Positions 1 through 7,229 of a stretch of DNA of 10,020 bases are shown one piece after another. Every line of letters begins with the position of its first letter. The first letter of the stretch is position 1. The stretch spans positions 1-10,020 of the forward strand of contig JBOHRF010000173.1 in assembly GCA_050732575.1 (NCBI GenBank), in the 5' to 3' direction. Under the pieces are notes generated by a model, which saw only the letters and a list, made by a program, of their open reading frames with translations, did no database searches and was not told the DNA's origin. The DNA is from JBBDWZ01 sp050732575 (lineage in GTDB: Bacteria > Gemmatimonadota > Gemmatimonadetes > Longimicrobiales > RSA9). A program made the translations under genes and the position numbers.

Positions 1-385
1 CGGTGAATGACAGACTGGAGCTCGCAATCTTCGAGGACGATGGCTCCGTTAGCCTCCGCTATATGACTGTGCCCCGTAAGCGTCCTCCCGCGGTCGTGCG
101 CACGGACCCGCCCAAAGGCAGAACCGATGTCGCACTCAACAGCAGGCCGATCATCATCATGAGCGAGCCGATCGATGCCACAACTGTGAGTGGCGTGAGT
201 TTGTTACGTGACGGAGCGCCGGTCCGCGCAAGCACGGCGCTACGGGAATCAAACGGGGTAACGATCGAAATCGTTCCGGAGACGCTGCTGGAACCGAACG
301 TCACCTACACACTGCTCATTAACCAGAGCGTGCGCGATCGGCAGGGCGAGGCAATTGATGCGGAAGTGCGCGTTGAGTTCACAAC
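1..385 (+). repeat. Direct repeat copy A: shared N-terminal / Ig-like module
   Basis: This stretch aligns with 1952-2333 with a single 3-base gap. By hand count, the first ~150 positions differ at about six sites, while the following ~100 differ at roughly one in four. The similarity ends abruptly after the shared end of the Ig-like domain (GTTGAGTTCACAAC), where this copy enters the RCC1 repeats and the other enters a PPC-like domain. Confidence 0.9.
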
Positions 386-1511
386 ATCGGGAACTCGCGT
401 AGTTGACGTGCAAGCCGGCAGGGCAAATACGTGCGCACTGATCGCGGGAGGCGCGGTGTATTGCTGGGGACCCAGTGGTTATGGCGAAACTGGCTCCGAT
501 CTTAGAACTGGCGATCGATGTTCGGCTGGCGGAGCTTGGTATTTTTTCTGTGTGAAGACGCCCAGAATCGTCCAGGGAGGCCACACCTTCACATCGTTGT
601 CAACGGGCTCACTTCATAGCTGTGGAATCGTTGCCAGTCAAACCTACTGCTGGGGCGCCAACCATTCGGGAGAACTCGGTTCCGATGTACGCGGCACTGC
701 GGGCTGTGATCCCGTAGGCGACCTCTCTTGCACGGCGCGCCCAACGATCGTCAGCAACCACGTAGGGTTCATTCTGATCACGGCTGGTACCTATGTGACG
801 TGCGGCATCGTGCATGGAGGGCAGGTCTTGTGCTGGGGTGGAAATTATTCCGGTGAGCTCGGCACCGGCGACACAATTCCACGATCCTGGGCCACGCCTA
901 TTGCTATGGATTCCGCATTTGCCTCCATCACCGCAGGCGAAAGCCATGTTTGCGGACTCACTACGAGCGACACTGCGTATTGCTGGGGCGCCAACACGTA
1001 TGGCCAACTCGGAACTGCCACCAGTCTGCGGCCCGCGCAGGTCGCCAGCAACCTGACCTTTAAGGGACTCGCGGCAGGCGCAGCACATACGTGTGGCTTG
1101 ACCATGACCGGCCAGATCTATTGCTGGGGCGACAACAGTCGGTATCAACTCGGCAGCAATGCTGCGACCAACTCATGGGTACCGCTGCCAGCGGCGGCCG
1201 GGTTGACCTTCAACTCGCTGTCGTCGGGCGGCCCCGGCAGTCACACGTGCGCCATTGCGCAAAGCGGCAGCGCGTGGTGTTGGGGCGACAATGCAAATGG
1301 TCAGCTCGGCGACGGCTCGACGTCCAATCGATCCCTCCCCGTGCGCGTCGCGAACGGCCTGCATTTCTCCAGGATCTCAACCGGTCGGGCTCATACCTGC
1401 GGCGTCACAACGGACGGTGCGGCATACTGCTGGGGCGCCAACGGTGAGGGGCAACTCGGCGATGGGTCGCAGACATCGAGTGCAATTCCCATCCGCGTCA
1501 TGGGCAGATGA
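1..1511 (+). CDS. Exported Ig-like domain / seven-bladed RCC1 beta-propeller protein, 5' end outside window
   Basis: The frame is open from the window edge (first whole codon at 3) to TGA at 1509-1511. The GTG at 3 is not the true start: the same residues occur internally in the paralogue at 1954, so the N-terminus and probable export signal lie upstream. Counting from that GTG, residues ~30-128 form a bacterial Ig-like (Big_5 style) domain containing TDPPKG, MSEPID and LEPNVTYTLL. Residues ~133-502 form seven RCC1-type repeats, each with a Cys, about ten residues, then CWG (Cys at 144, 207, 267, 317, 364, 415, 467). This predicts a seven-bladed propeller with a disulfide per blade, which fits an extracytoplasmic site. 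Blades 1 and 2 carry longer loops with an extra Cys pair (173/183 and 235/243). RCC1 propellers usually bind proteins or ligands; the partner is unknown. The family call is firm, the function is not. Confidence 0.9.
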   Translation, partial: VNDRLELAIFEDDGSVSLRYMTVPRKRPPAVVRTDPPKGRTDVALNSRPIIIMSEPIDATTVSGVSLLRDGAPVRASTALRESNGVTIEIVPETLLEPNVTYTLLINQSVRDRQGEAIDAEVRVEFTTSGTRVVDVQAGRANTCALIAGGAVYCWGPSGYGETGSDLRTGDRCSAGGAWYFFCVKTPRIVQGGHTFTSLSTGSLHSCGIVASQTYCWGANHSGELGSDVRGTAGCDPVGDLSCTARPTIVSNHVGFILITAGTYVTCGIVHGGQVLCWGGNYSGELGTGDTIPRSWATPIAMDSAFASITAGESHVCGLTTSDTAYCWGANTYGQLGTATSLRPAQVASNLTFKGLAAGAAHTCGLTMTGQIYCWGDNSRYQLGSNAATNSWVPLPAAAGLTFNSLSSGGPGSHTCAIAQSGSAWCWGDNANGQLGDGSTSNRSLPVRVANGLHFSRISTGRAHTCGVTTDGAAYCWGANGEGQLGDGSQTSSAIPIRVMGR

Positions 1512-1597
1512 ACCGCGGCCGTTGAATCTTTGTGGGTGGCTGTGACCCGATGGTCATTGTTGCAGCACGTTCCTGAAACCGCAGCTCCAATCAGTGC

Positions 1598-1604
1598 GGG
1601 AGGT
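1598..1604 (+). promoter_or_regulatory. Shine-Dalgarno sequence for the lipoprotein start at 1610
   Basis: GGGAGGT lies five bases upstream of ATG 1610. This is one of the two clearest ribosome binding sites in the window. It argues that translation of the second Ig-like gene truly begins at 1610 with the lipoprotein signal peptide, and not at the GTG at 1768, which has no such site. No convincing promoter or terminator was found in the rest of the 1512-1609 gap. Confidence 0.7.
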
Positions 1605-1609
1605 GGTTC

Positions 1610-1771
1610 ATGCGATCCCGCAGCATTCTATGCTTCGCAGTCAGCGGCTCGGCGATGCTCACGCTAGCATGTACGGATCCCGCGACGACGTTGCGCGAGT
1701 CCTCGACTGTCGATAGCGCCAGTTCGGTCACGGTAGCCGGGCTGGTCACTCTGAGCCGTCGCGCGGCGTGA
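1610..1771 (+). CDS. Lipoprotein signal-peptide ORF (53 aa), probably the displaced 5' end of the next gene
   Basis: The frame starts at ATG 1610 behind a good ribosome binding site and stops at TGA 1769-1771. The product starts MRSRSILCFAV, runs through a short hydrophobic core and reaches L-T-L-A-C at residues 17-21, which fits a lipobox with Cys21 as the lipidated residue. Thr at +2 would direct it to the outer membrane under the Lol rule known from E. coli. The rest is a Ser/Thr-rich linker. The stop overlaps the GTG start (GTGA) of the frame encoding the large Ig/PPC protein. A free 53-residue lipoprotein is possible. More likely this is the N-terminus of the protein at 1768-3249, separated from it by a missing base (or two extra bases) between 1717 and 1768. 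Confidence 0.6.
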   Translation: MRSRSILCFAVSGSAMLTLACTDPATTLRESSTVDSASSVTVAGLVTLSRRAA

Positions 1772-3249
1772 CCAGCGCTTCCTCCGAATCGGTCAACAAC
1801 GTGGAAGACGAGTTCACCTACGTCTCGTTGCGGCCAGGCTCGCTGCCCAACGCGTTGAGCGTGCAGCTTCGCAACCTTACCGCAGGCGGCCCGGGTACGT
1901 CCTCTCTGCCGGTAGTGAACGGAGGTTTTGATCCGATTCCGATTGCTGCCACGGTGAATGACAGACTGGAGCTCGCAATCTTCGAGGACGGTGGCTCCGG
2001 CAGCCTCCGCTATATGACTGTGCCCCGTAAGCGTCCTCCCGCGGTCGTGCGCACGGACCCGCCCAAAGGCCGAACCGATGTGGCGCTCAACAGCAGGCCG
2101 ATTGTCGTGATGAGCGAGCCGATCGATATCACAACCGTGAGTGGCGTCTCCTTGTTGCTGGGAGGATCGCCGGTCCGCGCAACGACCGCCCTGCGATCAG
2201 ACGGTGTAACGATCGAGGTGGTTCCCGAGGCGTTGTTGGAACCGAACGCTACTTACACATTGCTCGTTACCCAAAGTGTGCAGGACCTGCAGGGCGACGC
2301 ACTCGAAGCGGAAGTACGCGTTGAGTTCACAACCCCGCCACCAGCAGGCCCGCGGCCAATCGCAGTCGGCCAGACAGTGAGCGGCAGGATCACCGGAACC
2401 GAGTCGGAATGTCGGTTCATGACTGTCGACGGTGGCTGGGGAGGCGTGTGTCATCAATTCGATATGGCAATGCCGTCCAGCGGCAGCCTCGAAACCACTG
2501 TGCGTTGGTCGGCGGGCGCTCCATTGGTCGTTTTCGTCAAGACCGCCAGTGGGGCCGCCCAGATCGATCTGACCTGCTGCGGCAATTCGCCGGCGACTCT
2601 TGTAGTCCCTGTCGAGGCTGGGGCCAGCTATCGCGTGGAGGTAGCGTATGCAGGCAGACCAGCAGGGTACCCGCGCATCAACCCGGTGAATTACACACTG
2701 GAGACCCGCCTCTTCCCAGCAGGCGATGAACGGTCCGCAACCTTGCGCGCCATCCTTTTCGCGGATTTGGCACGTACACAGCGACTTTCGTCCGGTCGAG
2801 TCGAGATCCTCGATGGTCCGCTCGCCGGATCAGCAGCCGTCTTCGATTCCATAACCGGAATGTACGACCTGGGTGGCCTGCCCCGAGGCTTTGCCCAGAT
2901 TCGCGCGTCGGCCGACGGGTTCAATGCGGCGACCATCAAGGTGCCGGTTGGAGTCAGCCTCGCCCAGGAAGTTGTCCTGGGCCGGTTGGTCCCGCTGGTG
3001 GGTGCGATACACAAGCTGGGAGGCATGATGTGGGCATCAGCCAACTCCGCTTATGCGGGCGTCAAAGTGGAGATTCTCGACGGCCCTCATGCTGGCGTCT
3101 TCACCTTCAGCGACGAGAACTTTGGCATGTACCAGTTTGAGGGTCTTTCGCCGGGTCTCATCCATGTTCGGGCATCGAAAGACGGGCTCGCATCCCAGAC
3201 TCAGGCGGTGCTGGTGAACGGCTTCACGACACTCCACTTCCGATGGTGA
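1768..3249 (+). CDS. Exported Ig-like / PPC-like / carboxypeptidase-regulatory-like repeat protein
   Basis: GTG 1768 is the only start codon in this frame after TAG at 1714-1716, and it lacks a ribosome binding site, so the true N-terminus is probably the lipoprotein signal at 1610 in another frame. From 1768 (493 aa), residues ~1-90 form the N-terminal module shared with the gene at 1-1511; its DEFTYV near residue 14 resembles the end of an IPT/TIG domain. Residues ~90-190 are the Ig-like (Big_5 style) domain. Residues ~196-315 look like a PPC beta-sandwich (GQTVSG at the start, NYTLET at the end). Residues ~322-405 and ~411-490 are two repeats sharing VEILDGP, AG, GMY and RAS-DG, typical of carboxypeptidase regulatory-like folds. 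No catalytic site is seen. The architecture suits a cell-surface binding or adhesion protein. The stop overlaps the start of the TPR-CHAT gene, so the two are probably co-translated. Confidence 0.85.
   Translation: MTSASSESVNNVEDEFTYVSLRPGSLPNALSVQLRNLTAGGPGTSSLPVVNGGFDPIPIAATVNDRLELAIFEDGGSGSLRYMTVPRKRPPAVVRTDPPKGRTDVALNSRPIVVMSEPIDITTVSGVSLLLGGSPVRATTALRSDGVTIEVVPEALLEPNATYTLLVTQSVQDLQGDALEAEVRVEFTTPPPAGPRPIAVGQTVSGRITGTESECRFMTVDGGWGGVCHQFDMAMPSSGSLETTVRWSAGAPLVVFVKTASGAAQIDLTCCGNSPATLVVPVEAGASYRVEVAYAGRPAGYPRINPVNYTLETRLFPAGDERSATLRAILFADLARTQRLSSGRVEILDGPLAGSAAVFDSITGMYDLGGLPRGFAQIRASADGFNAATIKVPVGVSLAQEVVLGRLVPLVGAIHKLGGMMWASANSAYAGVKVEILDGPHAGVFTFSDENFGMYQFEGLSPGLIHVRASKDGLASQTQAVLVNGFTTLHFRW
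1952..2333 (+). repeat. Direct repeat copy B: shared N-terminal / Ig-like module
   Basis: This is the counterpart of positions 1-385, in the same orientation and about 1.95 kb away. The 5' part is nearly identical even at synonymous sites and the 3' part is clearly diverged. The back of the module, with the following PPC-like start, is also found at 7230-7490. Confidence 0.9.
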
Positions 3250-6200
3250 ACGGCTCGGCGCTGACGCTGATGAACCGTTGCGTGCTGATGCTTTGCGCGT
3301 GCGGCGCTTTGGGAGCACAGACTGCCATGGCGAGCCCGCAGCAGCAGAGCGCCAGCGCTGAGCTGGTCACACTCGCGCGCGAACGGCCGGACAGTGTGCG
3401 CACTGCACTCACTGCAACGTTCGCTCTTGCATCGGCCGCAACCACTGTGCACATGCGCGCCGTGCACCTGGCGGCCGCGCGCGACCTGGCGCGTGCTTAC
3501 GCCCAGGCCTGGTCAGATCCGTTCCTGCTGCGACAGGCCGCGCGTTTCCAAAGCTGGTCGCCCGCGCAGCGTGCGCTCAAGGTCGCGGCCGACAGTCTGC
3601 GCCGGGCCGGCAACACGGCGTACGGGCAGCAGGGAGTGCCCACTGCGCTGCGGCTCTGGCGGGCCAGCTTGCACCGCGCCAACACGCTGGGAGATTCGGC
3701 CGGTCGCGCGGCGGCGCTGGGCAGCCTGGGCGCCGGCTTCTATTCAGCGGGCGTACTGGACAGCGCCACCGTGTATTTGACGCGCTCGCGCAATCTTGCC
3801 ACCAGGATCGGCGACCACCGAACTGCGGGCAACGCGGTCGGTAACCTGGCAAATGTCAGCAAAGACCGCGGCGATTTGACGCAGGCCGCGGAGCACTATG
3901 CACGCGCCGCCACGATCCGTGCGCTGAGCGGTGACACGCGCGGCAGTGCCGCGGATCAGAACAATCTCGGACTCATCGGGCTGCAGCTCGGTGACCTGGT
4001 TCAGGCCAAGCGCAGTTTTGAGCGCGCGCTCGCGCTGAACCGGAGCGGCAGCCATATGCTGCCCGCGGCGAAGAACCTGACAAACCTCGCTGATATCGCG
4101 AGCATCATGGGCGACTACGCACGTGCAGCCGCCCTCTATCGTGAAGCCCTCGATATCAATCGGTCCGCCGGAGATCGAGCCGAAACCGCGTTCGTGCTGC
4201 ACAGTCTGGGATCGCTCGAGATCCGCCGCGGTGAGTACCAGAAGGCAGGGCCCTTCCTGTCGGAAGCACAGCGCATTCACGAGCAGTCGGGAGCACAGCT
4301 GGAAGCCGTGGCCGTGCGCCGTGAGCTGGCACTGCTGCGGGCGGCAACCGGCGAGCTGGACGTTGCGCTCGTAACGCTGCGTGCCGCGGACAGCGCCGCC
4401 GTTGCGGCCAGCGCGTCCAGCGCACTACTCGCTGATCTTGCGCTGACTCGAGCGGACCTGAGCGTGCAGCTCGGCCTGTTCGCCGATGCCGAAAACGCCT
4501 ACGCGCGTGCGGAAACACTTTTTCGCAAGGCCGGCGAGGATGCGGGCAAGACGCAAGCACAGGAAGGCCGTGCTCTGCTTTACCACCTGCGCGACGATCA
4601 TGATCGTGCGCTGCGCACGTTGGCCCTGGCTGCGCGCGGCCAGGCGTTGGCCGGTGACCGGCGCGCCGCTGCACTGACCCAGATTTTGGTTGGTCATGTG
4701 CAGCGCGCCAAGGGCGATACCGCTGCGGCTCGCCAAACCATCATGGGTGCTCGATCATCGCTTCAGCAGCTCGCCGATGCCGTCGGTGAAGCCACTGCAT
4801 ATCACGCACTGGGTGAACTTGCCTATCAGCGGAATGCGCCGCTCGCAGCAGAGGCCTCTTATCGGGCCGGCCTGGCGCGGCTCGGTGGACGACCCGCCGC
4901 CGATTTGCGTTGGCGGCTGCACGCCGGGCTCGGCCAGGCGCTGCGCAGCCGCGGCGCGCTGTCCACCGCCGCACAGGAGCTGCGCAGCGCCATCGTCGCG
5001 GTGGAGTCCATTGCAAGCTCGCTGCGCCTCGAAGATCGCCGGACCGCGTACCTGGCGGACAAATCGGAGATCTACTCCGGGCTTGCGCTCATCGAGCAGG
5101 AACGCGGTCGGCTCAACGAAGCCTTTTCCGCCAGTGAGCAGCTGCGATCGCGCCAGATGCGCGATCTGTTGGCACGCGGACGCTTCGACGGCTCGCAGGT
5201 AAGCACCGCGAGAGAGCAGGACCTGCGCCGCAGTATCTCCGAGTTGATGCGCGTGGTCGGCGCTGCCGAACAAGGTGAGCAGGTCGTTCGAGATCCTGCC
5301 TTGACGGGGCTCCGTGCAGGGACCGCTCGGGAAGCGCTGAACTCGAGCCAGAAGGAGTATGCCAACCTGCTCCTCGACCTGCGCGAGACCAATCCGAATT
5401 ACGCTCGGGTCGTGACCGGTGAGATCGTTTCCTGGACGGTGGTAGCAGCCCGGCTGCAGCGCGACGAGGCGCTGCTCGAGTTCCTGGTCACCGATTCGTC
5501 AGCGAGCGTGTTCATCGTGACACACGATACGATTCACGTGCTTGATCTCGATATGGATCGGCGAACACTGTCGGACCTGATCGACTTTTCACGGCGCACC
5601 ATGGAGCGCAAGGATGCAGTCTCGACGCGCGCGCTCTGGAGGACGCCAGCCAGACGACTGTATGACCACCTGATCCGGCCCATCGACAACGCAGGTTATC
5701 TCGAGGGCATCCGAAGGCTGATCATTGTGCCTCACGGAGAGCTGCACTTCCTGTCGTTCGGCGCACTACTCAGCGCCGGCCCGCCGGAACGCTTCCTGGT
5801 CGAGCGCTTTCAGCTGTCGTATTCGCCGTCCGCCACGGTGTGGGTTCAGGCGGGCCGGCGCAATAAACCACGCGGCGCAACCGGAGTGCTGGCTCTCGCA
5901 CCGCGCGTGGCCTCGCTGCCCGCATCGAGCGACGAGCTGTCGGCAATTCGCAAGATCTACGGCCGAAAATCCACCGTGCTGATGGGCGCCGCAGCATCGG
6001 AGCGCGCGCTGCGCGCCCGCGCTCCCCAAAGCAGCATCATCCATCTCGCAACGTATGGCGTTGTGAACAAGCACAACCCGCTCTTTTCCTTCGTCGAACT
6101 TGCGCCTGAGGGCGATGATGACGGCCGTCTCGAAGTGCATGAGGTGACTGGCCTCGATCTGAGCGGGCGACTCGTTGTCTTGAGCGCGTGTCAGACCGCA

Positions 6201-6485
6201 CTGGGCTCCGGTGCGCTTGCAGACGTGCCGCCCGGAGACGATTGGGTGGGCCTGGTTCAAGGCTTTTTCCAGGCAGGCGCCACCAGGATCCTCGCCTCGC
6301 TCTGGGCAGTTGAGGATCGCGCTACGGCGCAACTCATGGAACAGTTTTACCGCAGGCTCAGGTCCGGCGATTCAGAGGAGGCCGCACTTGCCGTTGCCCA
6401 ACGTGCTGCCCTGCGCAATCCCAAAACTGCGCATCCATTCTACTGGGCCGGTTTCGTCTTGAACGGCACGCGCCTTTCGAAATAA
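3243..6485 (+). CDS. Secreted TPR-CHAT protein with a non-canonical CHAT motif
   Basis: ATG 3243 lies in ATGGTGA, overlapping the upstream stop by seven bases, which suggests translational coupling. ATG 3270 is an alternative start giving a tighter signal peptide (MNRCVLMLCACGALG, likely cut after AMA at residue 30). Neither start has a strong ribosome binding site. Residues ~110-585 are about a dozen TPR units of ~40 residues, most ending in G-D or A-G-D, which should form a superhelical protein-binding scaffold. Residues ~586-720 are helical and link to the C-terminal CHAT (caspase/separase-like) domain at ~730-1078, with VPHGELHFLSFGAL at 829-842, HLATYG at 934-939, VVLSACQT at 978-985 and LASLWAVED at 1017-1025. 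Cys983 is the expected nucleophile, but Tyr938 stands where the family consensus (HxAxHG) has the catalytic His. CHAT domains are usually proteases or scaffolds activated through their partner domain. The product should act outside the cytoplasm, probably with the Ig/PPC protein. Confidence 0.92.
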   Translation: MVNGSALTLMNRCVLMLCACGALGAQTAMASPQQQSASAELVTLARERPDSVRTALTATFALASAATTVHMRAVHLAAARDLARAYAQAWSDPFLLRQAARFQSWSPAQRALKVAADSLRRAGNTAYGQQGVPTALRLWRASLHRANTLGDSAGRAAALGSLGAGFYSAGVLDSATVYLTRSRNLATRIGDHRTAGNAVGNLANVSKDRGDLTQAAEHYARAATIRALSGDTRGSAADQNNLGLIGLQLGDLVQAKRSFERALALNRSGSHMLPAAKNLTNLADIASIMGDYARAAALYREALDINRSAGDRAETAFVLHSLGSLEIRRGEYQKAGPFLSEAQRIHEQSGAQLEAVAVRRELALLRAATGELDVALVTLRAADSAAVAASASSALLADLALTRADLSVQLGLFADAENAYARAETLFRKAGEDAGKTQAQEGRALLYHLRDDHDRALRTLALAARGQALAGDRRAAALTQILVGHVQRAKGDTAAARQTIMGARSSLQQLADAVGEATAYHALGELAYQRNAPLAAEASYRAGLARLGGRPAADLRWRLHAGLGQALRSRGALSTAAQELRSAIVAVESIASSLRLEDRRTAYLADKSEIYSGLALIEQERGRLNEAFSASEQLRSRQMRDLLARGRFDGSQVSTAREQDLRRSISELMRVVGAAEQGEQVVRDPALTGLRAGTAREALNSSQKEYANLLLDLRETNPNYARVVTGEIVSWTVVAARLQRDEALLEFLVTDSSASVFIVTHDTIHVLDLDMDRRTLSDLIDFSRRTMERKDAVSTRALWRTPARRLYDHLIRPIDNAGYLEGIRRLIIVPHGELHFLSFGALLSAGPPERFLVERFQLSYSPSATVWVQAGRRNKPRGATGVLALAPRVASLPASSDELSAIRKIYGRKSTVLMGAAASERALRARAPQSSIIHLATYGVVNKHNPLFSFVELAPEGDDDGRLEVHEVTGLDLSGRLVVLSACQTALGSGALADVPPGDDWVGLVQGFFQAGATRILASLWAVEDRATAQLMEQFYRRLRSGDSEEAALAVAQRAALRNPKTAHPFYWAGFVLNGTRLSK

Positions 6486-6534
6486 ACGTTCTTCGGAACC
6501 ACTGACGCTACGACCACCGGAAGTCCAGACAAAC

Positions 6535-6540
6535 GAGGAG
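6535..6540 (+). promoter_or_regulatory. Shine-Dalgarno sequence for the 218-aa gene
   Basis: GAGGAG lies six bases upstream of ATG 6547. It is an ideal site with ideal spacing and fixes the start of the hypothetical gene. It also shows that this gene can be translated independently of the TPR-CHAT gene, which ends at 6485. Confidence 0.75.
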
Positions 6541-6546
6541 CAACTG

Positions 6547-7203
6547 ATGCCGGGACCTGGAGCCGTACCAAATCCACTGAGCGGGACATTCGCGTTTCTC
6601 ATGCACGGGATCATGCACGCCCCGTCGAACGATCCCGTAGGATCCCAATGGGGAAGATTCATTGTTCCAAGACAAAGTGATGGCACGCTTCGCACACACA
6701 CGCCAGTTGGTGCCGCTGATCCCCAAACCCAACTGATGATGAAGATCTACGAGTATCCCGCCATCGCGGCCTTCTACCCCACCGAGTACCCGCTTCCGTA
6801 TCCCAAGCCCAAGGAGCCGCCCACCCCTGCTCAGCCCGTTTCAGGAGTGCCGCAGACCGCACCACCACTGACACCCACGGTCGGGTACTTCCCATTGGTC
6901 GAAAGCGGCATCATGACTTTTGAAAAGTTCTCGAGCGGGGTCGATGGAGCTTTTCGTGGCAATTACGCCGGATACCCCTCGCCGGCCTACGTAGAGTTTA
7001 CAGGGCAGATCGCGTACGGCGGCCTGACAGGAATCGTAACGGGTGTGATCTCGCTGCGTTTTTCGGGGAATCACATTTGGGACTACGGATTCATCAAAGT
7101 ATCGAAGGACGAGGTGACGTTGATGACACTATCTCGGGTCCCCCGTCCAGCCATTGCGAGTGGGACAATGAAGCGGATCAAGGGCCATCCGACACTGCCG
7201 TGA
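6547..7203 (+). CDS. Hypothetical protein, 218 aa, proline-rich linker
   Basis: I do not recognise a family. The ATG is fixed by a strong ribosome binding site and the frame ends at TGA 7201-7203. There is no signal peptide and no long hydrophobic segment, and I find no cysteine, unlike the exported neighbours, so it is probably cytoplasmic. Residues 1-75 form a small N-terminal region with FAFLMHGIMHAP and WGRFIVPRQ. Residues ~78-116 are a Pro/Tyr-rich linker (PLPYPKPKEPP). Residues ~112-205 look beta-rich, with alternating hydrophobic and Gly residues (FTGQIAYGGLTGIVTGVISL) and a basic tail. It sits 61 bases after the TPR-CHAT gene in the same orientation and may share its transcript. It separates the intact Ig/PPC-CHAT pair from the relic pair, so it may be part of the cassette or a later arrival. 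It seems real from its RBS, length and composition; its function is unknown. Confidence 0.72.
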   Translation: MPGPGAVPNPLSGTFAFLMHGIMHAPSNDPVGSQWGRFIVPRQSDGTLRTHTPVGAADPQTQLMMKIYEYPAIAAFYPTEYPLPYPKPKEPPTPAQPVSGVPQTAPPLTPTVGYFPLVESGIMTFEKFSSGVDGAFRGNYAGYPSPAYVEFTGQIAYGGLTGIVTGVISLRFSGNHIWDYGFIKVSKDEVTLMTLSRVPRPAIASGTMKRIKGHPTLP

Positions 7204-7229
7204 ACGGGCTGCAGGCCTTTTAACGTGCA

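Noticed and set aside
609..1148. 179-codon minus-strand open frame opposite the RCC1 propeller
   Set aside because: It arises from the repeated TGCTGGGG-type codons read in reverse; the plus-strand frame has seven well-formed repeats.
1717..1771. Programmed -1 ribosomal frameshift joining the lipoprotein signal to the Ig/PPC body
   Set aside because: No slippery heptamer of the X-XXY-YYZ type and no clear downstream stem were found; a single-base indel explains the break more simply.
3394..5392. Many alternative-frame and minus-strand open frames inside the TPR-CHAT gene
   Set aside because: Their products are Arg/Pro/Ala-rich without domain character, while the 3243-6485 frame has clear TPR periodicity and CHAT motifs throughout.
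3243..6485. Possible type III-E CRISPR-associated TPR-CHAT protease
   Set aside because: No CRISPR array or Cas gene is present, and the protein has a signal peptide, so it should not act with a cytoplasmic RNA-guided complex.
6487..6525. Rho-independent terminator after the TPR-CHAT gene (CTTCGG...CCGGAAG)
   Set aside because: The arms match only with a bulge, the loop is long, and no T-run follows.
7204..7229. Terminator around GGGCTGCAGGCCTTTT after the 218-aa gene
   Set aside because: The stem would be only about three base pairs and the T-run four bases, too weak to call.
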